Of a stretch of DNA of 60,827 nucleotides, positions 7,227 to 15,760 are shown one piece after another. A model generated the notes under the pieces. The model saw only the letters and a program-made list of their open reading frames with translations, had not been told where the DNA came from and ran no database searches. Numbering within the stretch: position 1 is the first letter of the stretch; each line of letters starts with the position of its first letter. The DNA comes from an uncultured Collinsella sp. (GTDB lineage Bacteria; Actinomycetota; Coriobacteriia; Coriobacteriales; Coriobacteriaceae). The stretch covers positions 1-60,827 of the forward strand of contig CALJDJ010000044.1 in NCBI GenBank assembly GCA_938023705.1. The letters run 5' to 3'. The position numbers were made by a program, and so were the translations under genes.

Positions 7227-9224
7227 CTACTGCAGGTCCAGCTGGTCCAGGTATTCCTTGCCGTGCTCGGAGATGTGACGCTTGCGGCCCGCCTCGTCGT
7301 TGCCCAGCAACAGGTTGAACATGGTCTCCATCTTGGTGACGTCCTCGGGTTCTACCTTGATCAGGCGGCGCGTCTCGGGGTTCATGGTGGTGAGCCACAT
7401 CATGTCCGGATCGTTCTCACCAAGACCCTTGGAGCGGTTGATCGAGCACTTCTGGTCGCCAATCTCCTTGAGGATGCCGTTCTTCTCGAGCTCGGTGTAG
7501 GCAAAGTAGGTCTTCTCTTTGCAGTTGATCTCGTAGAGCGGCGACTCGGCGATATACACGTAGCCCTCGTCGATAAGTGTGGGCACCAGGCGGTAGAGCA
7601 TGGTGAGTACGAGCGTGCGGATGTGATAACCGTCGACGTCGGCGTCCGTACAGATGATGACCTTGTTCCAGTTGAGATTATCCAGGTCAAAGGCACCGAG
7701 GTTCTTGATGCGCTTGTCCTTGATCTCTACGCCGCAGCCCAGCACGCGCATGAGGTCCATGATGATGTCGGACTTAAAGATGCGCGGGTAGTCCTCCTTC
7801 AGGCAGTTGAGGATCTTACCGCGAACGGGCATAACGCCCTGGAACTCGGCATCGCGCGAGGTGCGGATGGCGCCTGCTGCCGAGTCGCCCTCTACGATGT
7901 AGATCTCGCGACGGTCCTTGTCTTTGGAGCGGCAGTCGATGAACTTCTGCACGCGGTTGGCCATGTCGGTCTTCTGCTGCAGATTGGTCTTGATGCTCTG
8001 GCGCGTCTTCTCGGCGTTCTCGCGCGAGCGCTTGTTGATGAGCACCTGCTCCATGATCTTGTTGGCGGCGTCTTTGTTCTCGATCAGATAGGTCGAGAGG
8101 CGCTCCTTAAAGAATGCCGTCATCGCCTGCTGGATAAAGCGGTTATTGATGGCCTTCTTAGTCTGGTTTTCGTAGGACGTCTGGGTGGAGAAGCAGTTGG
8201 TCACCAGCACCAGACAGTCCTGGACGTCCTGCCACTTAATGCCGCTCTCGTTTTTGTTGTACTTGCCTTGTTGCTTGATGTAGGCATCGATGGCGCTGGT
8301 CAGAGCACTACGGGCGGCCTTTTCGGGCGAACCGCCGTTCTCGAGCCATGACGAGTTGTGGTAGTACTCCTGCATCATGAAGGTGCGCGAGAAGCACATG
8401 CACGCGGTAATCTTGACGTTGTAGTCGGGCAGGTCCTCGCGGTCGCGACCGCGGCGGTCGGCCTCGATAAAGAAGGGCTCGGTGAGGTAGTCGGCACCGA
8501 CCTTCTCGAGCACGTAGTCCTCGATGCCCTTGGGATAGCAAAAATCCTCTTCGGAAAACTCGCCATCGTCGCCCTCAATGCGCAGGCGGAAGGTCACGTT
8601 GGCGTTGACCACGGCCTGGCGGCGCATGGTCTCGCGATACCAGTCGTGGGGAATGCTGATCGAGGTAAAGACCTCAAGATCGGGGCGCCACTTGATGGTG
8701 GTGCCGGTGCGGTCCTCGTCGCTGGGCTCGATCTCAAGCGCTTTCTTTTTGGCGCCGACGACCTTGCCTTTCTTAAAGTGCAGGGAGTACTTGTTGCCGT
8801 CGCGCCAAACCGTGACGTCCATGTACTCGGATGCGTACTGGGTCGCGCACGAGCCCAGGCCGTTGGTACCGAGCGAGAAGTCGTAGTCGCCGCCCTGGTT
8901 GTTGTTGTATTTGCCACCTGCGTAGAGCTCGCAAAAGACGAGCTCCCAGTTAAAGCGCTTCTCGGAGGGGTTCCAGTCGAGCGGGCAGCCGCGGCCGTTG
9001 TCCTCTACCTGAATGGAACCATCGCGAAAGGCGGTAAGGGTGATGAGCTTGCCGTAGCCCTGGCGCGCCTCGTCAACGGCGTTGGACAGGATCTCGAAGG
9101 CGGCATGCGCGCAGCCGTCGAGTCCGTCCGAGCCAAAGATAACGGCGGGGCGCAGGCGTACGCGCTCCTCGTCCTTGAGCTGACGAATACTGTCGTTACC
9201 ATAGTTTGCGGTGTTTTTTGCCAT
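7227..9224 (-). CDS. parE: Type IIA DNA topoisomerase subunit B (ParE/GyrB-like paralogue)
   Basis: This is a 665-residue ATPase subunit. The GHKL fold is visible as EILSNAVDEARQG, VEDNGRGCPLD and GTNGLGS. The Toprim domain carries YIVEGDSAAGA and CTDADVDGYHIRTL, with the acidic metal ligands intact. It forms the ATP-driven gate of a heterotetramer with the downstream A subunit. I chose MAKNTANYG as the start by family length. The open frame continues upstream, and an alternative ATG at 9263 has no better ribosome site; the chosen start has only a weak GAGAG. The pair departs from textbook gyrase in sequence and is best seen as a topoisomerase IV-like paralogue. Confidence 0.85.
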   Translation of the reverse strand: MAKNTANYGNDSIRQLKDEERVRLRPAVIFGSDGLDGCAHAAFEILSNAVDEARQGYGKLITLTAFRDGSIQVEDNGRGCPLDWNPSEKRFNWELVFCELYAGGKYNNNQGGDYDFSLGTNGLGSCATQYASEYMDVTVWRDGNKYSLHFKKGKVVGAKKKALEIEPSDEDRTGTTIKWRPDLEVFTSISIPHDWYRETMRRQAVVNANVTFRLRIEGDDGEFSEEDFCYPKGIEDYVLEKVGADYLTEPFFIEADRRGRDREDLPDYNVKITACMCFSRTFMMQEYYHNSSWLENGGSPEKAARSALTSAIDAYIKQQGKYNKNESGIKWQDVQDCLVLVTNCFSTQTSYENQTKKAINNRFIQQAMTAFFKERLSTYLIENKDAANKIMEQVLINKRSRENAEKTRQSIKTNLQQKTDMANRVQKFIDCRSKDKDRREIYIVEGDSAAGAIRTSRDAEFQGVMPVRGKILNCLKEDYPRIFKSDIIMDLMRVLGCGVEIKDKRIKNLGAFDLDNLNWNKVIICTDADVDGYHIRTLVLTMLYRLVPTLIDEGYVYIAESPLYEINCKEKTYFAYTELEKNGILKEIGDQKCSINRSKGLGENDPDMMWLTTMNPETRRLIKVEPEDVTKMETMFNLLLGNDEAGRKRHISEHGKEYLDQLDLQ

Positions 9225-9376
9225 GCTCGCTCTCTCGATGCTCCTTTGCTGCGTTGTAGTCATATAGATAGTCAAGGTAGCATAGCCCAGGCCGTGGGCG
9301 ATTCCACCTAACACGAAATCCATCGAACAATAGTTCGATTAGATAATGGATGCTTGGGATGCGGGTGGGGTCTGTC

Positions 9377-10759
9377 CTATTCAAACATCTGCGGCAGGTC
9401 GATGAAGACGGTTCGATCGCTTTCGTCAGCTTCGAAGCCCGAACGGGAGAAGAATCCGTAGCGATGGCATTTGAGCCCCGTTGCCTCGACTTGGGTGATT
9501 TCCTCGTCGACCATTTTTTGCGTGACGGGGGATTTGCGGAACTTTGCTTCGTAGAATGCGTAGCCCTCGGGGTCTTGCGTTACCACATCGAATTCGCCGC
9601 TCGTTTTGTTTGCGGGATCGTCGTACCAGTACTTGCCTATGGCATCGAAAGCCGGTTCGATCTTGCCAGTCCTGTTTTGCCGTACGAGGTATTGACGGCA
9701 GATCTCCTCGAACATATGTGGAGTGTAGTTTTCCTCGAAGTCTTGGGAGACGTGACGATCATAGAAGACTTCCGGGTCGAGCAGCTGACGCGCAGAAGCA
9801 TTGCGGAAGACGTAGCGATAGTAAAAGAGCGAAAGTGGGTCCACCACAAAGTAGCCAGACTTGCGCTTATTCGTAGGGTCGTTGATGGGTGCACGCTTTT
9901 GGACGATTTCGAGTGACATGAGCTTGTCGAGTACGTCTGCCATGGCCGGACCGCTCGAGACGTGCGACTGTGCCAGCACGTCCCCCCAACGGGAGTAACC
10001 TTGTGCGAGAGCCCCGAAAACTTCGTTGGCGTTGGTCATCTTCGAGATCTCGGCGTTGAGATAGGACGGTACTTCGCTTTCTAAGCGGGCGCCAGGTTCT
10101 GTGACGAGCTCGATGATATTGTCGCGTACGCTTTGGGACTGATCGATGAGGCGATTGTAAAAGGGGATGCCGCCAAAAACGCTATAGAGCCGCACCTTGT
10201 CCTCGGGTGAGAACGCGGGATAGAACTTTGCAGCGTCAAAGTAATCCATGGGCTTAAGCTCAAGCGCGAGATCAATTCGCCCGTAGAGGGGGCTTTCATG
10301 CTCGATGAGAGATTTCATAATCTCAACATAGGAGCCGCACAGGACAATGTTTAAACGTGAGTCTTCCCTGTGAGCGTCGATTGAGGTCTGGAGAATGCTG
10401 TCTAAGCCTTTAACCGCATCTCTCAAGTAGGGGTATTCGTCGAGAACGAGGGTAATGTTCTTGTCTTTGGCTTGGGCAAACAGAAATTCGATGAGCTCGC
10501 GGATGCCCGTGAAGGCGAGCGGAGGAAAGCTTAGCGCTTCAGCAGCAAGGGCGGACAGACTCTCGAGGTTATCTGCCTCGGAGGTTTGGCGGCACTCGTA
10601 ATAGATCGTTGCGACGTCCGATAAATCGGTTAGCGCCTGCTTGATGAGCTCACTTTTGCCGACGCGACGCCTTCCGTAAATGAGAACATTGCGCTGCTCG
10701 GGCGCCTTGAGTGTTTTCTTAATACGGGCGAGTTCAAGCTCCCTGCCAATGAATTCCAC
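9377..10759 (-). CDS. Archaeal-type ATPase (DUF234-like C-terminus)
   Basis: This is a 460-residue P-loop ATPase. GRRRVGKS (29-36) is the Walker A motif and ITLVLDEYPYL (about 100-110) the Walker B motif. The C-terminal third has a winged-helix-like region followed by FYEAKFRKSPVT, a nuclease-like core of the DUF234 type. Such proteins are widespread and functionally uncharacterised. The start is GTG with AAGGAA eight bases upstream; that site lies inside the spacer of the first palindrome of the operator array just upstream. Expression is therefore likely to be under tight local control. It is architecturally related to the ATPase at 3.6 kb but not a close copy. Confidence 0.82.
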   Translation of the reverse strand: MEFIGRELELARIKKTLKAPEQRNVLIYGRRRVGKSELIKQALTDLSDVATIYYECRQTSEADNLESLSALAAEALSFPPLAFTGIRELIEFLFAQAKDKNITLVLDEYPYLRDAVKGLDSILQTSIDAHREDSRLNIVLCGSYVEIMKSLIEHESPLYGRIDLALELKPMDYFDAAKFYPAFSPEDKVRLYSVFGGIPFYNRLIDQSQSVRDNIIELVTEPGARLESEVPSYLNAEISKMTNANEVFGALAQGYSRWGDVLAQSHVSSGPAMADVLDKLMSLEIVQKRAPINDPTNKRKSGYFVVDPLSLFYYRYVFRNASARQLLDPEVFYDRHVSQDFEENYTPHMFEEICRQYLVRQNRTGKIEPAFDAIGKYWYDDPANKTSGEFDVVTQDPEGYAFYEAKFRKSPVTQKMVDEEITQVEATGLKCHRYGFFSRSGFEADESDRTVFIDLPQMFE

Positions 10760-10761
10760 TT

Positions 10762-10863
10762 ACTCGGTTCCTTCCGACTCGGTTTTGTCCGAGTTAATTG
10801 TATCGCATGAACAAGTTTATGCTCGAGTTTACTCGGACAAAACCGAGTCGGTTCTGTCCGAGT
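10762..10863. promoter_or_regulatory. Mirror-image array of four 18-bp palindromes
   Basis: Four copies of ACTCGG-N6-CCGAGT lie in two overlapping pairs. They are 10762-10779 (ACTCGGTTCCTTCCGACT), 10777-10794 (ACTCGGTTTTGTCCGAGT), 10831-10848 (exact reverse complement of the second) and 10846-10863 (AGTCGGTTCTGTCCGAGT). The two pairs form a 33-bp inverted repeat that differs mainly in one 6-base spacer, around a 36-bp centre. That centre holds a TACAAT box for the leftward ATPase gene. The spacer of the first copy doubles as the ATPase ribosome site. This looks like a multi-site operator serving divergent promoters. Confidence 0.7.
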
Positions 10864-10898
10864 AAGTTTGAATAGCGAATCGAAATTGTTATGTCCAC

Positions 10899-11147
10899 AT
10901 GGCGATGGCGAACATGGTTTCCATAAGCGCCGCGTTCGCGCTTGTTATTGCCGCAATGCGCTGTGTCGCTGAGGCGCAGATCGTACCGCTCGAAAGCGTC
11001 TTTTGGTTGGCGAACCTGGCCACGGGCGTGTTCTGCGGTGCGACGATTTTCGCGGCCACGTTTGCTGTCCTGTGTGCAACGTTTTTCACGGCGAAAAGAC
11101 GCCGTGCCAAGCTCGAGGCAGAACTCGACTCCTCAGACGACATCTAA
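10899..11147 (+). CDS. Small membrane protein, unknown function
   Basis: This 82-residue product has two hydrophobic segments (about 6-24 and 34-62, with ATGVFCGATIFAATFAV) and a charged tail, KRRRAKLEAELDSSDD. It would sit in the cytoplasmic membrane with the tail probably inside. No family is recognised. Support for a real gene is its position just right of the mirror operator array and a hairpin beginning nine bases after its stop. The start is uncertain: three in-frame ATGs fall within 16 bases (10899, 10905, 10914) and none has a strong ribosome site. The opposite strand is also open but encodes a low-complexity Ser/Ala-rich product. Confidence 0.5.
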   Translation: MAMANMVSISAAFALVIAAMRCVAEAQIVPLESVFWLANLATGVFCGATIFAATFAVLCATFFTAKRRRAKLEAELDSSDDI

Positions 11148-11155
11148 TGCGCAAT

Positions 11156-11190
11156 GGGCCGGCTCTGGGTATCCAGAACCAGCCCATTTT
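11156..11190. terminator. Bidirectional terminator hairpin
   Basis: Arms 11156-11168 (GGGCCGGCTCTGG) and 11173-11185 pair around GTAT. Rightward transcripts have two mismatches and then TTTT. Leftward transcripts pair over all 13 positions with two G-U wobbles. It closes the small membrane protein gene on one side and the giant surface protein gene on the other. Confidence 0.65.
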
Positions 11191-11237
11191 GATGTTCGAT
11201 TAGCCGAGTCGGCGCCTCTCACAAAAGTAAGTAGGAG

Positions 11238-14200
11238 CTAGCGAGGCCTATCCGAATTGACCTCATTGGCGGTGTCGGTTTCGAGCGCCGTGCGGCGGGC
11301 GCTGTAGGCGACGAGGCCGGCGCCTGCCGCGGCGAGTGCTGCAGCGGCTGCCGTAAGGGGAGCGTTAACATCGCCCGTGCCCGCAAGTGCGCCCGCTTTT
11401 CCGGAGCGCTTGTTATTGCCGTGATCCTTGCCGCTGCCAGAGCCACTGCCGCCACCGGAGCTGCTTCCGTCGGAGCCACCTCCACTCGAGCCACCATCGC
11501 CGTCTACTGTCATCGGGGCGTCGTGAAGTCCTGTCGTATCCGCGCTGTCGCATACGCCGACCTGAACTTCTGAGCGCTCGCATGCCGCGTCGGGCACATG
11601 AAGCTCGTGCAGTACGGCACCCAGCACCGAGTTTGCGCCCGGTCGAATTTCCTCGAGCGTTACGGGATCGAGCGCCACCAGATTACGCGCCTTCGCATAT
11701 AGCGTTACGCGTTTGCCCACCTCGTCGCTCCAGCTCTCGGGGATGGCGAAGCTCATGCGGAACTGTGCCGTGCAACCCGGTGCCAGCACGGCGTTGCCGT
11801 TGTCGGCTACCAGCGGGTGCGTTGCAAAACATGCGCCCAGCGTCTCGAGCGCGTACTTCACGTGTGCCATGTCGTTGGCCGAAGCGTCTTCGGCAAGCTC
11901 TGGATCGTGGATCGAAGCCATGCGTGCGTTCGCTCCGAATCCGATGGATGCGCTGGAGAACGGCTGGCTGGAGCCCTCTCGGTACAGATCGATCGTGCCG
12001 GCGGTCAGCAAAGTGTTGCCGTCGTTTCGCACCGTGACCATGAAGGACTCGCCTGCTGCTCCGGGCACCACCGCGCCCGAGGTAGCGACCGCGCCCGTCG
12101 GAGTGGCACACGCCACCAAGGGCACTTCGATGCCGTGCAGCTCCGCCTTGCTCTGCTCCGCGCTCACAATGTGCGTGGCGAGCGCGGAGAGCATGCCTCC
12201 CGACGTCAAAAATGTCGTTATCTGATCGACGGGATGGTCCAGTTCGCACATCACGAACGGCTCCGTGAACAGATCGCCTGCCAAGGTGCTGGCGAAGATG
12301 CGGAAGTGCTTGCCCATCACTGCTACCGGGTTGCCTTCTTCGTCGTAGGTTTGTCCCACCTTGCCGTCGGTGTTCTCTACATAGAGTACACACCTGCCGT
12401 TGTTGCTTACGCTAAACGATGCCGGGCCACAGCCTGCGGCACCCACGGGCTGCGTTGCAAATGCCGATGCGCCTCGCGTCCAAGTAATATGCTGCAGTTG
12501 CTCGTTGACGGTGGCCAAAAAGCCCGAATGTTGTGGCCACGGCACCGCACGGGGTACCGTGGCGTCTGGTGACATAACGCCCCAGCCCGCAATGGACTGG
12601 CCGATCACGGCGTACGATGCGCAGCCGCAACCGTCTGCGGTCTCGTACGCAACGGGCACCACCATTTTGCCGTTGATATTTTCGGGCTCGCCCAGCTCGA
12701 TACTCGACGGTGCTTGCGGAAAGCGGAGAACTTGGCGGAACGTCAGGCTGTCGCCCGAAACGTCCGACCACAGGGTAAAGCACTCCAGCGCAACCTCAGC
12801 CTCGCTGCCGAGTGCCTTTTCTGCGGTGGTTCCGCGGCGGTGGAGGTAGGCACCCGACAGGCGCCCGTCGACCAGCGTCTTGCCCACCGTGATACGCGGG
12901 CACTGCAGGCAATGGTAGCCATCCTCTTGCAGGCGGCCGCGCGAGATGCTGCGCCATGACGTATGCGACACCACGCGGGTCTCGTCATTACTTATGCGCA
13001 GGCGCACGACGGACAGTATGCCGGCTGTGCTTGCCGTATCGAAAAGGGTGTTGTCGCCGTCGGGGCGCTCGCCCGAGACCAGCAGCACGTAGGCGTCCTG
13101 GTTTCCCCTCCCGTCCGTATATTCCACCACGTCGAAGTCGTAATCGTATATGCCGTCGCGCTCCACGTCGCCCTCGCCAAACCCAAGGGGGAAGTCCACG
13201 GGCGTGGGGGCGGACCACGTGCCGTTTGCCCTTGTGTGCACCACCAGGCGCGAGCGGCCATTGTCGCCGTAGCACACCGAGGCGATACGGAACAGGCATT
13301 CTACGCCGGCAATCATTGCCAGCTTCATGTGGGCTTCGCTGAGCACGCCGGAAAACAGCACGTTGTCGCTCGAGGGTTTTATGCCGCCACGCTCGTCCTC
13401 CGACACGCCGGCAGAATTGGCGTTGGGGTCCGCAACGGCGTTCGTCGCCTGCCCGATATAGGTGTACTTATACATTGGCGCGGCGTTTTCGTCGTTCTCT
13501 ATCAGTGCATGGACGAAATGCTCGATCTGTCCCGTGTCGTCGCTTTCTGCATCCGCCTCGAGCTCAATGCGCGTGACCGCTTGATCCCAATCGCGCACGA
13601 CAGGCGCGACGTTTATCGCGGCGGCTGCAACCTCGGCGCGTGCGAGCAGCTCGGAATTGGTGACGATGGTGGCCGACGCGATAAACTGCGGCACACCACC
13701 TGCCTCGGTGTTGCCGGGCGTGCCGAAGCAGGCATCCAGCGTGTAAGGCGTATCTCCACCCAATGCCAGCTCAGAGCGTTGGGGCACATACCGGTCGTCA
13801 TTGTTCACCGACATATTCCACGAATCGATGAGTGTGGGCCACGACCCCGACCAAGCCTTGGTGGTCCACTTGAACATTACGAACTGGAGTATCACATCGA
13901 CATCGACGTCTGCACCCACGCGCAGCCGCGGAAGCTGGTGTCCATCTGCCTTCTCGTACCCAATGAACAGCGTGAGGGATGCGGCACCGCGCACGGCAGA
14001 CGAAGCGACGCCTGCAACGCCGGCTCCAAAGGTGACGGCAAGTCCGATCTGGATGGTGAACGAGCCCGACGTGTTGGAATAGTCGAGCGAAATGTTCTTG
14101 AAAAACGCCGCGCCGCTGCCGTGCGTGTGGGCACCCACAGCGAGCGCCAGCTTCGCCAGCACCCAAGGGTTGACGTTTAGGAAAAATGGCACCGGTCCCA

Positions 14201-15605
14201 GGGTAAACTGCTCGGTCCAATTGAGGTCAGTTCTTACCTGGAAGAGGGCCTTAATATTGCCGTATGCGGGGTCGTTGTTGTTACCCCAGGTTTTGCCCAC
14301 CCAATCGTAGGCGAGCGAGCCGTACAGCTGTGTGGCGATATCCATCGTGAACAGCGGCGTGCAATGGTGGCGAAGGAGCTTGGTGTTTCTTGGATCGGTG
14401 CCCGAACCGGCACTCATACTTTTGTACTGATTCCACTTCCCCTCCATTTCGTCGAGGTAGCGGTTTGCCTGCTTGGCGCCCGACTCGCGCGGTGACTTCT
14501 TCCAGTACTCCGGATCCGGATTGCCCGAATCGTTCATATAGCTGGCTGGTTTGTATCCTCCGCCAAACAGCACGTATCCAGCAAACGAGAAATCGAAGAG
14601 GATCGGAAATGTGGGTATCCAGCACGTGAACTTATTGCCGCCGATGCCGGGAAACGCCGCGGGGAAATCAAACGGAGTGACCTCTTGGTCCATGGTGGTG
14701 GGAATGATGGTGGTCGAGCCCGATTCCGCCTTTGCGGCCGGCGCGGTGACAACGGCCATGGGGGATGAGAGCGTGTAGGTTTTGCCCTGATAGTCGAGGA
14801 CAAAGCGCAGCTTGCACCCTTCCTCCAGAAGGCCCGATGCCGCGTCGAGAAACTTGTCTTCGAGTGTGAACGTCGCCAGATTATCCGCGCCTGATGCGCT
14901 GGCCTTGATCTGGCCGATCTGCGTGACGGTTTCGGGCGAGCTACCCGTGGCGGGCATTGCCTTGTTGATGTGCAGCGTTGCCTGTCCACCCTGTGGCAGA
15001 TGTGCCTGTACAATAAAGGCATGCGTGTCGGGTTGGTCGTTTGCCGCGTCGTCCTTCGGCAATGCCATGAACGTGGCATCAGCGTACTGGATGTCCCATT
15101 CGTCGAATGTGAGCTGGCGGAAGTACGGCTCGCCGTCGGACAGCGGACGCGTGGGCGCGGTTATGGCGGTGCCGCCCTGGATACGCGCAAGGGGAATCTC
15201 GACATCGCGGTAGCCCGCCATGCTAATGGAGATGCCGCCGTTAAAGTCGTACGCGTCGAGAAGCGTTGCCTCGTCCACGTAGTCTTCCGAAAGAGGGGCG
15301 ACCTCAAAGATGGCCGTGCCTTCGTCATCGGTCGTGGCGGTGAGCTGCTTGCCTACGGCATAGCGCGATGTGAGCGTGACCTGGGCACCCGTGATGGGCG
15401 TATTCTTGTTGGCGACGTCGACCACGACCACACCAAACATGGTGCGCGAGAGAACGAGCACCTTGAAGGGATCTTCTTCATCGGCATAGGCCGCGGTGGG
15501 CGCGAACGGCAGCAGGAAGGCATTTTCGCTTCCCGGCACGCGAGGCAACATAATGCTCGCCAGCGAGGACGCTCCAGCAACAAGTAACGAACGGCGATCA
15601 AGCAT
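11238..15605 (-). CDS. Giant cell-wall-anchored surface protein (LAGTG sorting motif)
   Basis: This is a 1455-residue exported protein. The N-terminus MLDRRSLLVAGASS has a twin arginine before a hydrophobic stretch and ends near AAYADEE, so it looks like a Tat- or Sec-type signal peptide. Residues of roughly 50-150 form an Ig/carboxypeptidase-regulatory-like domain (VVVDVANKNTPITGAQVTL). The long centre is not assignable. The C-terminus has a Gly/Ser linker, a sortase-like LAGTG motif, an Ala-rich membrane helix and YSARR. The usual short basic tail is extended by an acidic segment. GGGAG lies six bases before the chosen ATG. It follows a LuxR regulator on the same strand. A role in adhesion or in binding host or diet polymers is a guess. 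Confidence 0.78.
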   Translation of the reverse strand: MLDRRSLLVAGASSLASIMLPRVPGSENAFLLPFAPTAAYADEEDPFKVLVLSRTMFGVVVVDVANKNTPITGAQVTLTSRYAVGKQLTATTDDEGTAIFEVAPLSEDYVDEATLLDAYDFNGGISISMAGYRDVEIPLARIQGGTAITAPTRPLSDGEPYFRQLTFDEWDIQYADATFMALPKDDAANDQPDTHAFIVQAHLPQGGQATLHINKAMPATGSSPETVTQIGQIKASASGADNLATFTLEDKFLDAASGLLEEGCKLRFVLDYQGKTYTLSSPMAVVTAPAAKAESGSTTIIPTTMDQEVTPFDFPAAFPGIGGNKFTCWIPTFPILFDFSFAGYVLFGGGYKPASYMNDSGNPDPEYWKKSPRESGAKQANRYLDEMEGKWNQYKSMSAGSGTDPRNTKLLRHHCTPLFTMDIATQLYGSLAYDWVGKTWGNNNDPAYGNIKALFQVRTDLNWTEQFTLGPVPFFLNVNPWVLAKLALAVGAHTHGSGAAFFKNISLDYSNTSGSFTIQIGLAVTFGAGVAGVASSAVRGAASLTLFIGYEKADGHQLPRLRVGADVDVDVILQFVMFKWTTKAWSGSWPTLIDSWNMSVNNDDRYVPQRSELALGGDTPYTLDACFGTPGNTEAGGVPQFIASATIVTNSELLARAEVAAAAINVAPVVRDWDQAVTRIELEADAESDDTGQIEHFVHALIENDENAAPMYKYTYIGQATNAVADPNANSAGVSEDERGGIKPSSDNVLFSGVLSEAHMKLAMIAGVECLFRIASVCYGDNGRSRLVVHTRANGTWSAPTPVDFPLGFGEGDVERDGIYDYDFDVVEYTDGRGNQDAYVLLVSGERPDGDNTLFDTASTAGILSVVRLRISNDETRVVSHTSWRSISRGRLQEDGYHCLQCPRITVGKTLVDGRLSGAYLHRRGTTAEKALGSEAEVALECFTLWSDVSGDSLTFRQVLRFPQAPSSIELGEPENINGKMVVPVAYETADGCGCASYAVIGQSIAGWGVMSPDATVPRAVPWPQHSGFLATVNEQLQHITWTRGASAFATQPVGAAGCGPASFSVSNNGRCVLYVENTDGKVGQTYDEEGNPVAVMGKHFRIFASTLAGDLFTEPFVMCELDHPVDQITTFLTSGGMLSALATHIVSAEQSKAELHGIEVPLVACATPTGAVATSGAVVPGAAGESFMVTVRNDGNTLLTAGTIDLYREGSSQPFSSASIGFGANARMASIHDPELAEDASANDMAHVKYALETLGACFATHPLVADNGNAVLAPGCTAQFRMSFAIPESWSDEVGKRVTLYAKARNLVALDPVTLEEIRPGANSVLGAVLHELHVPDAACERSEVQVGVCDSADTTGLHDAPMTVDGDGGSSGGGSDGSSSGGGSGSGSGKDHGNNKRSGKAGALAGTGDVNAPLTAAAAALAAAGAGLVAYSARRTALETDTANEVNSDRPR

Positions 15606-15760
15606 CTTGGGCTCCCATCCCGCAAATATCGGTGGAAATAATCCAATTTTGCGAGAAGACGCTTCGTGGCGGTAGTGCCGTTCAAGGGTCAAAATGTCCA
15701 AATTGATCGAGCGAAGCGCCGGGTTCCGGAACGCGTTCGATGCGCTTGGCAGCCCGGTCG

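Noticed and set aside
4863..8351. A 1162-codon open frame on the plus strand opposite the topoisomerase genes
   Set aside because: It is antisense to two genes with clear catalytic motifs. Its product is a Leu/Val/Gly/His-rich shadow with no domain, as expected from GC-rich codon bias on the other strand.
10889..11143. Leftward frame opposite the small membrane protein
   Set aside because: It is Ser/Ala-rich and low-complexity, with no ribosome site. The rightward frame has membrane helices and better placement next to the terminator.
12963..14180. A 405-codon open frame antisense to the giant surface protein gene
   Set aside because: It has no recognisable domain, is rich in His/Arg/Val as a shadow would be, and lies wholly inside a continuous coding frame on the other strand.
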